Shown one piece after another: positions 8,513 to 17,247 of a DNA stretch of 52,687 nucleotides (within the stretch, counting starts at the first letter, position 1; every line of letters begins with the position of its first letter). Under the pieces are notes generated by a model. The model searched no databases and was not told the origin of the DNA. It worked only from the letters and a program-made list of their open reading frames with translations. A program made the translations under genes and the position numbers. The DNA is taken from NCBI RefSeq assembly GCF_009720865.1, contig NZ_WNLA01000031.1, forward strand, positions 1 through 52,687. Reading direction: 5' to 3'. The stretch comes from Pseudoduganella ginsengisoli (GTDB lineage Bacteria > Pseudomonadota > Gammaproteobacteria > Burkholderiales > Burkholderiaceae_D).

Positions 8513-9180
8513 TGGCTGACCGGGCTAGCTTCAAGCTGCGCATGCTGGTGGCCGCCACGCTGGCGGCCCATGTGCTGTATGCCGCATGGCTGCCGGCGCC
8601 CGGGGCACGCGCCGAACCTCTGCCTTCCGCCCCTACCACGGACTGGCTGCGTATTGCCAGCCTGGGCGAGCCGGAAGTGGCTGCGCGGGTGCTGATGCTG
8701 CAAGTCCAAACACTGGACGATGGCCGGCGCTGGCGCGACCTTGACTACACCGCCCTGGCGGCATGGCTGGACCGCGCGCTCGACCTGGACCCGCGCGGCC
8801 AGGCGCCGCTGCTGGCGGCAGCCGATGTCTATGGCGCCATTCACGATCCGGCGCGTGTGCGCATCATGCTGGAATGGATTGCGCGGCGCTTCAGCGAAGA
8901 CCCGGACCGGCGCTGGCCATGGCTGGCGCATGCCGCGCTGCTGGCGCGCCACCGGTTGCACGATCCGGAACTGGCGCAGCGCTATGCACAGGCGATCCAC
9001 GACCAGGCCACGGGGCCGGACGTGCCGCCGTGGGCACGCGAACTGGCGCCGCTGCTGGCCGGCGCATCCGAGCGCGACGCGGTGCGCGCCATTGCGGGCG
9101 GCCTGCTGGTGTCGAACCAGGTACACGACACGGCGCAGTTGCGGTGGCTGGAACGGCGCCTGCAGCGCGCAGAACACTGA
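8512..9180 (+). CDS. Membrane-anchored helical-repeat protein of pilus operon, unknown function
   Basis: A 222-residue protein with one N-terminal hydrophobic segment (about residues 10-27), then an Ala/Leu/Arg-rich all-helical region that looks like degenerate TPR or Sel1-type helices (LDYTALAAWLDRALDLDPRG and following). No catalytic motif is seen. ATG 8512 follows AAGGAA and overlaps the permease stop; a GTG three bases earlier is possible. It always lies between the ABC-2-like permease and the last pilin here, which suggests a periplasmic scaffold or permease partner. I do not recognise a named family. Confidence 0.6.
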   Translation: MADRASFKLRMLVAATLAAHVLYAAWLPAPGARAEPLPSAPTTDWLRIASLGEPEVAARVLMLQVQTLDDGRRWRDLDYTALAAWLDRALDLDPRGQAPLLAAADVYGAIHDPARVRIMLEWIARRFSEDPDRRWPWLAHAALLARHRLHDPELAQRYAQAIHDQATGPDVPPWARELAPLLAGASERDAVRAIAGGLLVSNQVHDTAQLRWLERRLQRAEH

Positions 9181-9204
9181 CTTTTCAACTTTGGAGTATT
9201 GATC

Positions 9205-9783
9205 ATGACATTCCTGCATTCCGCCGCACGCAGACGCGGCTTCACACTGGTGGAAATTGCCATCGTCCTCGTCATTATCGGTTTGCTGCTGGGCGGCGTA
9301 TTAAAGGGCCAGGGGCTGATCGACAGCGCCAAGGTGAAGAACATCATCCAGCAATCGAATTCGCTGACGGCTGCGGTTAATGCGTACCAGGACAAGTTCC
9401 GCGCATTGCCGGGCGATGATCCGCTGGCCACCACGCACGTGCCAGGGGCCACGGGCAATGGCAATGGCGACGGCCAGATTTCCGAATACTATCTGGCGCC
9501 CCAGCACCTGGCGCTGGGCGGATTCATCACCGGTTCGTACAACGGCAGCACGGACTTCATGACGAGCGCCCAGGGCGGCGCCGTGTATTTGTACAACGAC
9601 GTGGTGGGCGGCCGCGGCGGCAACGGCATCCGCTTCGACAACTTGCCGGACACGTTTGCCGAGCAAATCGATTCCAAGCTGGACGACGGCAAACCCAACA
9701 CCGGCTCCGTACGCGCCAATACCGCCGGCGGCGCCTATACGAGCAGCGGCGCGATCGTTCCCCGCACCGCCATCTTCTTCTAA
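9205..9783 (+). CDS. Type IV pilin-like major (pseudo)pilin
   Basis: A 192-residue prepilin: leader ending RRRG, cleavage before FTLVEIAIVLVIIGLLLGGVL with Glu+5, then a helix KGQGLIDSAKVKNIIQQSNSL and a Gly/Asn/Asp-rich globular domain with a loop GNGNGDGQ that could bind calcium. ATG 9205 has GGAG eight bases upstream; a TTG at 9199 is unlikely. It closes the operon after a 24-base gap with its own good ribosome binding site, consistent with higher expression as the main fibre subunit. REP-like palindromes follow directly. Confidence 0.85.
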   Translation: MTFLHSAARRRGFTLVEIAIVLVIIGLLLGGVLKGQGLIDSAKVKNIIQQSNSLTAAVNAYQDKFRALPGDDPLATTHVPGATGNGNGDGQISEYYLAPQHLALGGFITGSYNGSTDFMTSAQGGAVYLYNDVVGGRGGNGIRFDNLPDTFAEQIDSKLDDGKPNTGSVRANTAGGAYTSSGAIVPRTAIFF

Positions 9784-9788
9784 ACCAT

Positions 9789-9999
9789 GGGGTCAGACGT
9801 GCATTCGTGCATATTCCCTGCAGGGTCAGGCGTGCATTGATGCATCCGTTTCACTCTGGCGCACGGCAAAATTCGCGTGAAAACAACCATTATGTTGCGT
9901 ATTGCAAGTGACGAAAAAAGGCGGGACGGCAGAGTGGCGCGAATGCACGAATGCACGTCTGACCCCAATGGGTGTGTGCATTAATGCACGTCTGACCCC
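9789..9999 (+). repeat. Cluster of four REP-like palindromic repeats
   Basis: Four copies of a unit of about 25 bases built on GGGGTCAGACGTGCATT. Two lie in direct orientation (9789-9812 and a diverged copy at 9822-9845) and two inverted (9941-9966 and 9975-9999). The last contains the perfect palindrome TGCATTAATGCA (9977-9988). The outer copies can pair over the intervening 95 bases. Such GGGGTCAGAC elements resemble REP sequences mobilised by RAYT transposases in related genomes (from memory, not checked). They fill the gap between the pilin gene and the next operon and may act as its terminator. Confidence 0.8.
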
Positions 10000-10074
10000 A
10001 CAAAAAACGCACGCACGTTCTATTTTTTGGGCTAGAATAAAAAAACTATCCCGAATACCAATAGGAGATGCATG

Positions 10075-11142
10075 ATGTTTGAGGAATTCATCGGCACCAA
10101 GGAAGTGTCCGAGCGCCAGCGGTTTGATGTTGCTGCGCTCGACGCTTACCTGGCCCGGCATATCGATGGCTACCCGGCTGGTGAACTGGCGGTTGCCCAG
10201 TTCAAGGGCGGCCAGTCCAACCCGACCTTCAAGCTCTCCAAGGGCAGCCAGCATTACGTTTTACGCACCAAGCCGGCCCCGGCCGCCAAGCTGCTGCCGT
10301 CGGCCCACGCCATCGACCGCGAATACCGCGTCATGGATGCGCTGAACAAAGCCGGCTTCCCCGCCGCCCGCCAATACACGCTGTGCCTGGATGAATCCGT
10401 CATCGGCCGCGCCTTCTACGTGATGGAATTCGTTGAAGGCCGCGTGCTGTGGGACCAGGCCCTGCCCGGCATGACGCCGCAAGAGCGCCAGGCCATCTAC
10501 GCCGAACAAAACCGCGTCATCTCGCTGCTGCACACGATCGACTACAACGCCATCGGCCTGGGTGACTTCGGCAAACCCGGCAACTACTTCCAGCGCCAGA
10601 TCGAACGCTGGTCCAAGCAATACGTGGCGTCGCAAACGGAACCCATCGAGGCCATGGACCGGTTGATCGCGTGGCTGCCCGCCAATATCCCGCCCGGTGA
10701 TGAAACATCGATCGTGCACGGCGATTTCCGCCTCGATAACATGATTTTCCACCCGACCGAACCCCGCGTCCTGGCCGTGCTGGACTGGGAACTGTCGACC
10801 CTGGGCCACCCGTTTGCCGATTTTTCCTACCATGCGATGGGCTGGAATATCGAGCCGGGCCAGTTCCGCGGCATCGGCGGGCTGGATTTGCAGGCGCTGG
10901 GCATCCCGTCGCAACAGGAATACATTGCCATGTACGCGGAACGCACGGGCCGCACCTTGCGCCTGCAAGATTTCAATTTCTACCTCGCCTTCAACATGTT
11001 CCGCCTCGCCTCCATCATGCAGGGCATCATGAAACGCTACGTCGACGGCACCGCCTCTAGCGCCCAGGCACTGGAATCGGGCAAGATGGCCCGCCCGATG
11101 GCGGAACTGGCGTGGGCTTACGCCAACGGCAAAGCTATTTAA
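10075..11142 (+). CDS. Phosphotransferase family protein (APH fold), ACAD10/11 kinase-domain type
   Basis: The 355-residue protein has an aminoglycoside-phosphotransferase/choline-kinase fold. The nucleotide-binding N-lobe includes FKGGQSNPTFKL, the catalytic loop is IVHGDFRLDNMIFHP, and the metal-binding motif is VLDWELSTLGHPFAD. This subfamily matches the kinase half of eukaryotic ACAD10/11 and LvaA-like proteins, which phosphorylate the hydroxyl of 4-hydroxyacyl-CoA (known for the family). The downstream acyl-CoA dehydrogenase, 12 bases away, would supply the second half. AGGAG at 10063-10067 fits ATG 10075 better than ATG 10072. The exact substrate is not visible. Confidence 0.88.
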   Translation: MFEEFIGTKEVSERQRFDVAALDAYLARHIDGYPAGELAVAQFKGGQSNPTFKLSKGSQHYVLRTKPAPAAKLLPSAHAIDREYRVMDALNKAGFPAARQYTLCLDESVIGRAFYVMEFVEGRVLWDQALPGMTPQERQAIYAEQNRVISLLHTIDYNAIGLGDFGKPGNYFQRQIERWSKQYVASQTEPIEAMDRLIAWLPANIPPGDETSIVHGDFRLDNMIFHPTEPRVLAVLDWELSTLGHPFADFSYHAMGWNIEPGQFRGIGGLDLQALGIPSQQEYIAMYAERTGRTLRLQDFNFYLAFNMFRLASIMQGIMKRYVDGTASSAQALESGKMARPMAELAWAYANGKAI

Positions 11143-11154
11143 CAAGGAACCAGC

Positions 11155-12414
11155 ATGGACTTCGAATACTCCGACCGCTGCAAAGAACTGCAAGGCAAAT
11201 TGCTGGCCTTTATGGACCAGCACATTTACCCCGTTGAAAACGTGTTTTATGAAGAAGTCGACCGCAACGGCCGCGAAAAAAACAACCGCTGGATTCCCAC
11301 GGAAATTGTCGAACAATTAAAACCGCTGGCGCGTGAACAAGGCTTGTGGAATTTGTTCCTGCCGAAATCCAAACGCGCGCCGGAAGGCTTGTCCAACCTC
11401 GACTACGCGCCGCTGTGCGAAATCATGGGCCGCGTGCCGTGGGCGCCGGAAGTATTCAACTGTTCCGCGCCTGATACCGGCAACATGGAAACGCTGGAAC
11501 GCTACGGTACGGAAGAACACAAGCAGCAATGGCTGGAACCCTTGCTGCGCGGCGACATCCGCTCCGCTTTCGCCATGACGGAACCGGCCGTGGCGTCGTC
11601 GGACGCCACCAATGTCGAAATGAGCATCGAGCGCCACGGCGATGAATACGTCATCAATGGCCGCAAATGGTGGATTTCCGGCGCCGGCGACCCGCGCTGC
11701 AAATTGTTCATCACGATGGGCAAAACGGATTTCGACGCGCCCCGCCACCAGCAGCAATCCATGATCCTCGTGCCGTCCGATACGCCCGGCATCACCATCG
11801 TCCGGCCACTGCCCGTGTTCGGCTATGACGACGCGCCGCACGGCCACTGCGAAATCATTTATGACAACGTGCGCGTCCCCGCGTCCAACATCCTGCTGGG
11901 CGAAGGCCGCGGTTTTGAAATTGCCCAGGGCCGCCTGGGCCCGGGCCGCATTCACCACTGCATGCGCGCCATCGGTGTGGCCGAACGCGCGCTGGAACTG
12001 ATGTGCAAACGGTTGAACAGCCGCGTCGCTTTCGGTAAAAAGATTTCCGACCAGGGCGTGTGGCGCGAACGCATCGCGGAAGCGCGCATCCAGATTGATA
12101 CGGCGCGCCTGCTGACCCTGAAAGCCGCGTACATGATGGACACCGTCGGCAACAAAGGCGCGCAGGCGGAAATCGCCATGATCAAGGTGCTGGCGCCGAC
12201 AGTCACGCAGCAAGTGCTGGACTGGGCGATTCAGGCCCATGGCGCTGGCGGCGTGTCGGGCGACTTCCCGCTGGCTTACCAGTGGGCCGGCAACCGTACG
12301 CTGCGGCTGGCCGATGGTCCCGATGAAGTGCACCGCAATGCCATCGCCAAGCTGGAACTGGCCAAGCACATGCCGTTGAAAGAAGACCTGAGCCTGCCTG
12401 TCACCCGCAGTTGA
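11155..12414 (+). CDS. Acyl-CoA dehydrogenase family protein, ACAD11-type
   Basis: A 419-residue flavoprotein with the three acyl-CoA dehydrogenase regions: helical N-domain (1-130), beta middle domain with AMTEPAVASSDATN and GRKWWISGAGDPRCK (FAD contacts), and a C-terminal helical bundle with RVAFGKKISDQGVWRERIAEARIQID and AHGAGGVSGDFPLAYQWAGNRTLRLADGPDEVH. The last pattern is typical of the ACAD10/11 and LvaC group. Together with the kinase gene it forms a split version of the ACAD10/11 fusion, which turns phosphorylated 4-hydroxyacyl-CoA into enoyl-CoA. It is preceded by an AAGGA site and followed by a long inverted repeat. Confidence 0.9.
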   Translation: MDFEYSDRCKELQGKLLAFMDQHIYPVENVFYEEVDRNGREKNNRWIPTEIVEQLKPLAREQGLWNLFLPKSKRAPEGLSNLDYAPLCEIMGRVPWAPEVFNCSAPDTGNMETLERYGTEEHKQQWLEPLLRGDIRSAFAMTEPAVASSDATNVEMSIERHGDEYVINGRKWWISGAGDPRCKLFITMGKTDFDAPRHQQQSMILVPSDTPGITIVRPLPVFGYDDAPHGHCEIIYDNVRVPASNILLGEGRGFEIAQGRLGPGRIHHCMRAIGVAERALELMCKRLNSRVAFGKKISDQGVWRERIAEARIQIDTARLLTLKAAYMMDTVGNKGAQAEIAMIKVLAPTVTQQVLDWAIQAHGAGGVSGDFPLAYQWAGNRTLRLADGPDEVHRNAIAKLELAKHMPLKEDLSLPVTRS

Positions 12415-12420
12415 CGCCAG

Positions 12421-12449
12421 AATCCGGCCGGCGCCACGCCGGCCGGATT
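12421..12449 (+). terminator. Perfect 13-bp inverted repeat after the ACAD gene
   Basis: AATCCGGCCGGCG, loop CCA, then its exact reverse complement, starting 6 bases after the ACAD stop. There is no long T-run after it (AACTTATCTC follows), so termination strength is uncertain. It separates this operon from the histidine kinase gene. Confidence 0.6.
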
Positions 12450-12501
12450 AACTTATCTCTTGCAAGCAACAACTTTCTGTTGCTGTCCAGCACAAAGAAT
12501 T

Positions 12502-12529
12502 TTGCCGAATTCACTGGCACGGGTATCAT
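12502..12529 (+). promoter_or_regulatory. Putative sigma70 promoter of the hybrid kinase gene
   Basis: TTGCCG (12502-12507), 16-base spacer, TATCAT (12524-12529). This predicts transcription from about 12536, some 25 bases before the GTG start. A small hairpin (AGCAACA/TGTTGCT, 12465-12484) lies just upstream. Confidence 0.5.
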
Positions 12530-12561
12530 CCAAAGGCCACCGGACCAACTGGAGACGCCGG

Positions 12562-15500
12562 GTGACCACGGATAACGGAAAATTACCAACCATACGCTCG
12601 CAAATCGCACTGCTGGTGCTGGTTTGCGCATTGCCATCCGTCGTGGGCCTGGGCGTCATGGTCCAGCATTTTTATCAGCGCGAAACCGTGCAAGTGTCGC
12701 GCGATGCGCTGGAAACCGCGCGTGCCGTCGCTGCGGCGGTGGAACACGATATCAGTGAAGCGGAAAGCACGGCGCTGGCGCTGGCCAGTTCGCCCAGCCT
12801 GGCTAAGGGGGAGCTCGAAGCATTTGCCGCGCAAGTGCGCAAACAGTTGCGGCCGGCCTTCCCTGCCGAGAAATTCGTGTTGACCGATACGGCAGGCCGC
12901 CAGGTGCTGGCCATCGCTCCCGGCGCCGCGCTGCCGGACAGTACGCTGCAGCCGCCCGCCGCACGGCCCGCTGCACCTGCCGATGCACCTGCCGATGTAC
13001 CGGTCAATGCATCGGCCAATTCATTAGCCAATTCATCGGTCAACGCTTCGTCCACTACGCTTGCCGATTCCGCAGCCAAATCGTCCGCCCCCTTGCCCGC
13101 CGCGACATCCGGCCCGCCCGCGCGGCTGCGCGCCGTGTTCGAACAAGGCGCCACCGCCGCCTCCAGCCTGCTGGAACGCGCCCCGGACGGCCAGCGCTGG
13201 CTGGCCATCGATGTGCCGGTCGAGATACAGGGCAAGCCAGCCTATGCGCTGACGGCCGTGCTGAAGCGCGACTTGCTGGGCGCCCTGCTGGCTGAGCAGC
13301 GCTTGCCATCCCACGTGATTTCCAGCCTGATTGATGGCGACGGCATCATCCTTGCGCGCAATAAGGATGCGCACCGCTATGTCGGCAAGGAAGTCCCTCC
13401 CGACCTGATGGACGCGATGCGCGATAGCGACGAAGGCACGGTACGCACCGTATCGATGGACGGCTTGAAAGTCTATGCCGCATTTGCGCGGCTGCCGCGC
13501 CACAACTGGCGCATCGCCGTCGCCATGCCGGAAGAACATGCGCTTGACGGCATGATGCCGTCCGTACCGCTGGTGACGGGCGCCGTTACGCTACTGGTAT
13601 TGGCCGGTTTCGCCATGTCATGGCTGATGGGTGGCCAGATCGGCCGCTCGGTCAGCGCACTGACGCAGCCGGCCCATGCACTGGCAACGGGAGAGCCCAT
13701 GGTGCTGGCGCCATCGAATTTCCTGGAAGCGGAAGAAGTCGCCAAAGCGCTGCGGCAGGTGGAAGGCGATATCGGACGCCACCGCCACCAGTTGGAATTG
13801 CTGGTGGCCGAACGCACGGCGGAACTGGCGGCATCGAAAGCACTGCTGGAAAACGTCTATGCCAGCGCGCCGGTCGGGCTGTCGTTCGTGGACCTGGATT
13901 TACGCATCGTCATGATCAATGAATACCTGGCGGCCATCAACGGCAAACCCGTCAGCGCGCACATCGGCCGCCATTTCGGCGACGTGATCCGCGACCCGCA
14001 GGTGCGCCTGGACGTCGAGCGCGATTACCGCACCGTGCTGGCGACCGGTGAGGCGATTTCCGGCATCGAACTATCCGGTACGGCGCCCGGCAACCCTGAT
14101 GACGTGCGGCACTGGCTGACAGGCTATTTCCCCGTGCGTGCCGCCAATGGCAAACTGATCGGGATTACCGGACTGCTGCTGGACATCACGGAGCAAAAGC
14201 GCACCGAACAAGAGCTGCGCCAGTCCAAGCAATTGTTCAAATCCGTGGTCGAACACATGCCGGTAACCCTGTTCGTCAAACGCGCCAGCGATTTGCGCTT
14301 TGAAATGCTGAACCAGCACGGAGAAATGACGTTCGGTTTGCCGCGCGAAGAATTCATCGGCAAGAACGATTACGATTTCTTCCCGGCCGAACAGGCCGAT
14401 GCATTTACCGCGGCAGACCGCGATGTGCTGCGGTCCGGCAAAGTGGTCGAGATCCCCGAAGAACCGGTGACCAGCACCGACGGCCGCCTGCGCTACCTGC
14501 ACACGCGCAAGGTCGCCATGCGCGACGATGACGGCAATCCCACCCACCTGCTGGGCATCGCCATCGACATCACGGAACGCAAGCAGGCCGATGAGGAATT
14601 GCGCGCCACGTCGGCCAGCCTGCAGCGCTCCAATGCCTTTATCCGCGCCATTGCCGACAATGTGCCCGGCATGGTGATCTACTGGGACGAACAATTGCGC
14701 TGCCGCTTCGCCAACCGTTATTTCGCGGAATTCATGGGCCGTCCGCGCGAAGAAATCCTGGGCGCCGCCATCCAGGACGTGCTGGGCGACCGGCTGTACA
14801 TGGAAAACCTGCCGCACATCGAAAGCGTCATGGCGGGCCAGCCGCAAAGTTTTTACCAGGACCGCCTGCGCGCCGACGGCGAGTTGCGCTACGTGTGGGC
14901 CAGCTACGTCCCCGACCTGGATGAACAGGGCAAGGCGCGCGGCTTCTTTGTCATGGTGTCCGACGTGACGGAGCTGAAGCGCGGCGAATTGCGCCTGCAC
15001 GACTTGAACGACCAGCTGGTCAAGGCGCGCGACCGCGCGGAAGCGGCCAGCCGGGCCAAGAGTGAATTCGTGGCCAACATGAGCCATGAAATCCGTACGC
15101 CGATGAACGCCATCCTCGGCCTGGCGCGGCTGCTGGAAGAAGCGCCGCTGGAACGGCGCGAACGCAGCTACGTCGGCAAGATCCAGCTGGCTACGCAATC
15201 GCTGCTGGCGGTCGTCAACGATGTGCTGGACTTTTCCAAGATCGAAGCGGGCCAGCTGAAGCTCGACATCAACCGCTTCAACCTCGACCATATTTTGACC
15301 AGTATCGGCGTCGTCATCAGCCAGGCCGCGTGGGACAAGGGCGTGGAACCGATCTTCGCGATTGGCGCCGAAGTGCCGATGGAACTGGTGGGCGACGCCA
15401 TGCGGCTGCAGCAAGTACTGCTGAACCTGGCCAGCAATGCCGTGAAATTCACGCGCGAGGGCGAAGTGGTGCTGAGCGTGCGCCAGGTGGGCGGCAGCAT

Positions 15501-17247
15501 TTCCCACGTCAGCCTGGAATTTTCCGTGCGCGATACGGGCATCGGCATCCCGCGCGAACAGCAGGAACACATGTTTGATGCATTTTCCCAAGCCGACACC
15601 AGCACCAGCCGGCAGTACGGCGGCACGGGCCTCGGCCTGGCCATTTGCCGCCGCCTGGTCGACTTGATGGGTTCTACCATCACCGTGCACAGCGAGCCGG
15701 GACGGGGTTCCGTGTTCCGCTTCACGCTGGCGCTGGAACGGGCCGTGATGGGGATTCCCTCGCCACAGCCGTTGCCCCCCGCACTGCAAGGCTTGTCGCT
15801 GCTGATCGTCGACGACAATGCCACCGTGCGCGATATGCTGTCCCGCCACTGCCTGGCGCAGGGCTGGAGCGTGTGGACGGCGCATGACGCGGCCACCGCC
15901 ATGGCCATGCTGCACAAGCTGGCGCGCCCGGTCGGCCCGACGCAGCTCGATTTGCTGCTGCTCGATGCGCGCCTGCCGGACATGGATGGCATTGGGCTGC
16001 TGACCCAGGCCCACACTGACGACAGACTGCAGCTGCCGCCCGCCATCATGATGGCGCCCGACCACCTGACGGAGGAATTGCAGGCGCTGGCCGATACCTT
16101 GCACATCGCCTCCGTACTGGCCAAGCCATCGACGCCAAGCCGCATGATGGCGGCCATTGCCGCCGTGCGCACAGGCTGCGCGGAACCATCCGCCCTGCCC
16201 GCGTCGGTCCCGCTGACGGGCCGCCTGGCCGGCGTGCGCGTACTGCTGGTGGAAGATAATGAAATCAACCAGGAAATGGCCCAGTACATCTTGCTGCATG
16301 CGGGGGCCCGCGTGGAAATCGCCGCCAATGGCCGCATCGCTGTCGATATGCTGGAAGCGGATGGCAGCCGCTGCGACGCCGTGCTGATGGACCTGCAAAT
16401 GCCGGTCATGAATGGCTATGAAGCCACTGCCGCATTGCGCGCCATGGGGTTCCGCGATTTGCCTATCATTGCCATGACGGCCAACGCGATGGAAGAAGAC
16501 CGCCGCCTGGCCATTGAAGCCGGTGTCGATGCGCACGTGCCGAAACCTATCGACGTGGAAGAAATGATCGACACACTGCTGCGTTTTACCGCCGTGCGCA
16601 GCGATGCCGACGCTGCCAGCACGGGCGGCTGGGCCGTGGAAAAAGACGACCGTCCGGCGGAATTGCCCGGCATTGATCTCGATGCGGCGCTGAAACGGCT
16701 GGCCGGCAACTACCCGGCATTTGTGGGTTTGCTCAAGCGCTTTGAAAATTCGCAGGGCGACACCGTGGCAGACGTGCGAATGTTGCTGGCTAACAACAAG
16801 CGCGAAGAAGCCGCCAAATTGCTGCACCGGCTGCGCGGCGTCGCGGCCAACCTGGGCGCCGGCGACATTGCCCGCATCAGCGCACAGGCGGAAGTTGCCT
16901 TACATCAAGACAATGATGCGGAATTGGCGTTTATGCTGACTGCTCTGGAACAGTCGATTGCGATTGTGACAGCAGCGGCCCGCACATTGCCGCTGCCATT
17001 GCCGGCAGGAGCGCCAGAGGCGGAACAACGGGATGAACTTGACCTGACGCAAGCCCTGCAAGAACTGGTATCCTTGCTACAAACTAACAATATGAAAGCT
17101 TTGACACACTTCCAGTCCGTCCGGCCATCGCTGGAATCCCGCGGCCACGGCACGGTGCTGGCGCTGGCCAATGCGATCGAGACGCTGGATTTCGCCGCCG
17201 CTGAAGGGCTGGTGCGCGACCTGTTGAGGCGAAAGGAAAACGCATAA
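12562..17247 (+). CDS. Hybrid sensor histidine kinase, dCache-HAMP-PAS3-HK-REC2-Hpt
   Basis: A 1561-residue membrane phosphorelay kinase. Order: TM1 (about 13-35); periplasmic sensor interrupted by an Ala/Ser/Asn-rich linker (about 132-183); TM2 (333-357); HAMP; three PAS domains (about 427-545, 562-680, 693-815); HisKA with SHEIRTPMNAIL (His842); ATPase domain with the N, G1 and G2 boxes (GTGLGLAI); REC1 (Asp1135); REC2 (Asp1277); Hpt with LLHRLRGVAANLG (His1422). A complete His-Asp-His chain is therefore present. I chose GTG 12562 because GGAG precedes it; an ORF extends to 12460 but lacks a good site. The stop overlaps the REC-GGDEF gene, the likely phosphorelay target. Confidence 0.92.
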   Translation: MTTDNGKLPTIRSQIALLVLVCALPSVVGLGVMVQHFYQRETVQVSRDALETARAVAAAVEHDISEAESTALALASSPSLAKGELEAFAAQVRKQLRPAFPAEKFVLTDTAGRQVLAIAPGAALPDSTLQPPAARPAAPADAPADVPVNASANSLANSSVNASSTTLADSAAKSSAPLPAATSGPPARLRAVFEQGATAASSLLERAPDGQRWLAIDVPVEIQGKPAYALTAVLKRDLLGALLAEQRLPSHVISSLIDGDGIILARNKDAHRYVGKEVPPDLMDAMRDSDEGTVRTVSMDGLKVYAAFARLPRHNWRIAVAMPEEHALDGMMPSVPLVTGAVTLLVLAGFAMSWLMGGQIGRSVSALTQPAHALATGEPMVLAPSNFLEAEEVAKALRQVEGDIGRHRHQLELLVAERTAELAASKALLENVYASAPVGLSFVDLDLRIVMINEYLAAINGKPVSAHIGRHFGDVIRDPQVRLDVERDYRTVLATGEAISGIELSGTAPGNPDDVRHWLTGYFPVRAANGKLIGITGLLLDITEQKRTEQELRQSKQLFKSVVEHMPVTLFVKRASDLRFEMLNQHGEMTFGLPREEFIGKNDYDFFPAEQADAFTAADRDVLRSGKVVEIPEEPVTSTDGRLRYLHTRKVAMRDDDGNPTHLLGIAIDITERKQADEELRATSASLQRSNAFIRAIADNVPGMVIYWDEQLRCRFANRYFAEFMGRPREEILGAAIQDVLGDRLYMENLPHIESVMAGQPQSFYQDRLRADGELRYVWASYVPDLDEQGKARGFFVMVSDVTELKRGELRLHDLNDQLVKARDRAEAASRAKSEFVANMSHEIRTPMNAILGLARLLEEAPLERRERSYVGKIQLATQSLLAVVNDVLDFSKIEAGQLKLDINRFNLDHILTSIGVVISQAAWDKGVEPIFAIGAEVPMELVGDAMRLQQVLLNLASNAVKFTREGEVVLSVRQVGGSISHVSLEFSVRDTGIGIPREQQEHMFDAFSQADTSTSRQYGGTGLGLAICRRLVDLMGSTITVHSEPGRGSVFRFTLALERAVMGIPSPQPLPPALQGLSLLIVDDNATVRDMLSRHCLAQGWSVWTAHDAATAMAMLHKLARPVGPTQLDLLLLDARLPDMDGIGLLTQAHTDDRLQLPPAIMMAPDHLTEELQALADTLHIASVLAKPSTPSRMMAAIAAVRTGCAEPSALPASVPLTGRLAGVRVLLVEDNEINQEMAQYILLHAGARVEIAANGRIAVDMLEADGSRCDAVLMDLQMPVMNGYEATAALRAMGFRDLPIIAMTANAMEEDRRLAIEAGVDAHVPKPIDVEEMIDTLLRFTAVRSDADAASTGGWAVEKDDRPAELPGIDLDAALKRLAGNYPAFVGLLKRFENSQGDTVADVRMLLANNKREEAAKLLHRLRGVAANLGAGDIARISAQAEVALHQDNDAELAFMLTALEQSIAIVTAAARTLPLPLPAGAPEAEQRDELDLTQALQELVSLLQTNNMKALTHFQSVRPSLESRGHGTVLALANAIETLDFAAAEGLVRDLLRRKENA
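12973..13068 (+). repeat. Degenerate 12-bp tandem repeat inside the kinase sensor region
   Basis: Eight consecutive 12-base units (first two identical, GCACCTGCCGAT) encode four-residue steps APAD, APAD, VPVN, ASAN, SLAN, SSVN, ASST, and a last diverged unit. Because 12 is a multiple of 3, slippage would change linker length without a frameshift. Confidence 0.8.

Noticed and set aside
9789..9999. CRISPR array
   Set aside because: Only four diverged units in mixed orientation, without regular spacers.
12460..12561. Upstream ATG for the histidine kinase (34 extra residues)
   Set aside because: It lies before the predicted promoter's start site and has no ribosome binding site; GTG 12562 has GGAG.
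14071..16827. 918-codon minus-strand ORF opposite the hybrid kinase
   Set aside because: Antisense shadow; composition dominated by His/Gln/Arg, no domain, no ribosome binding site.
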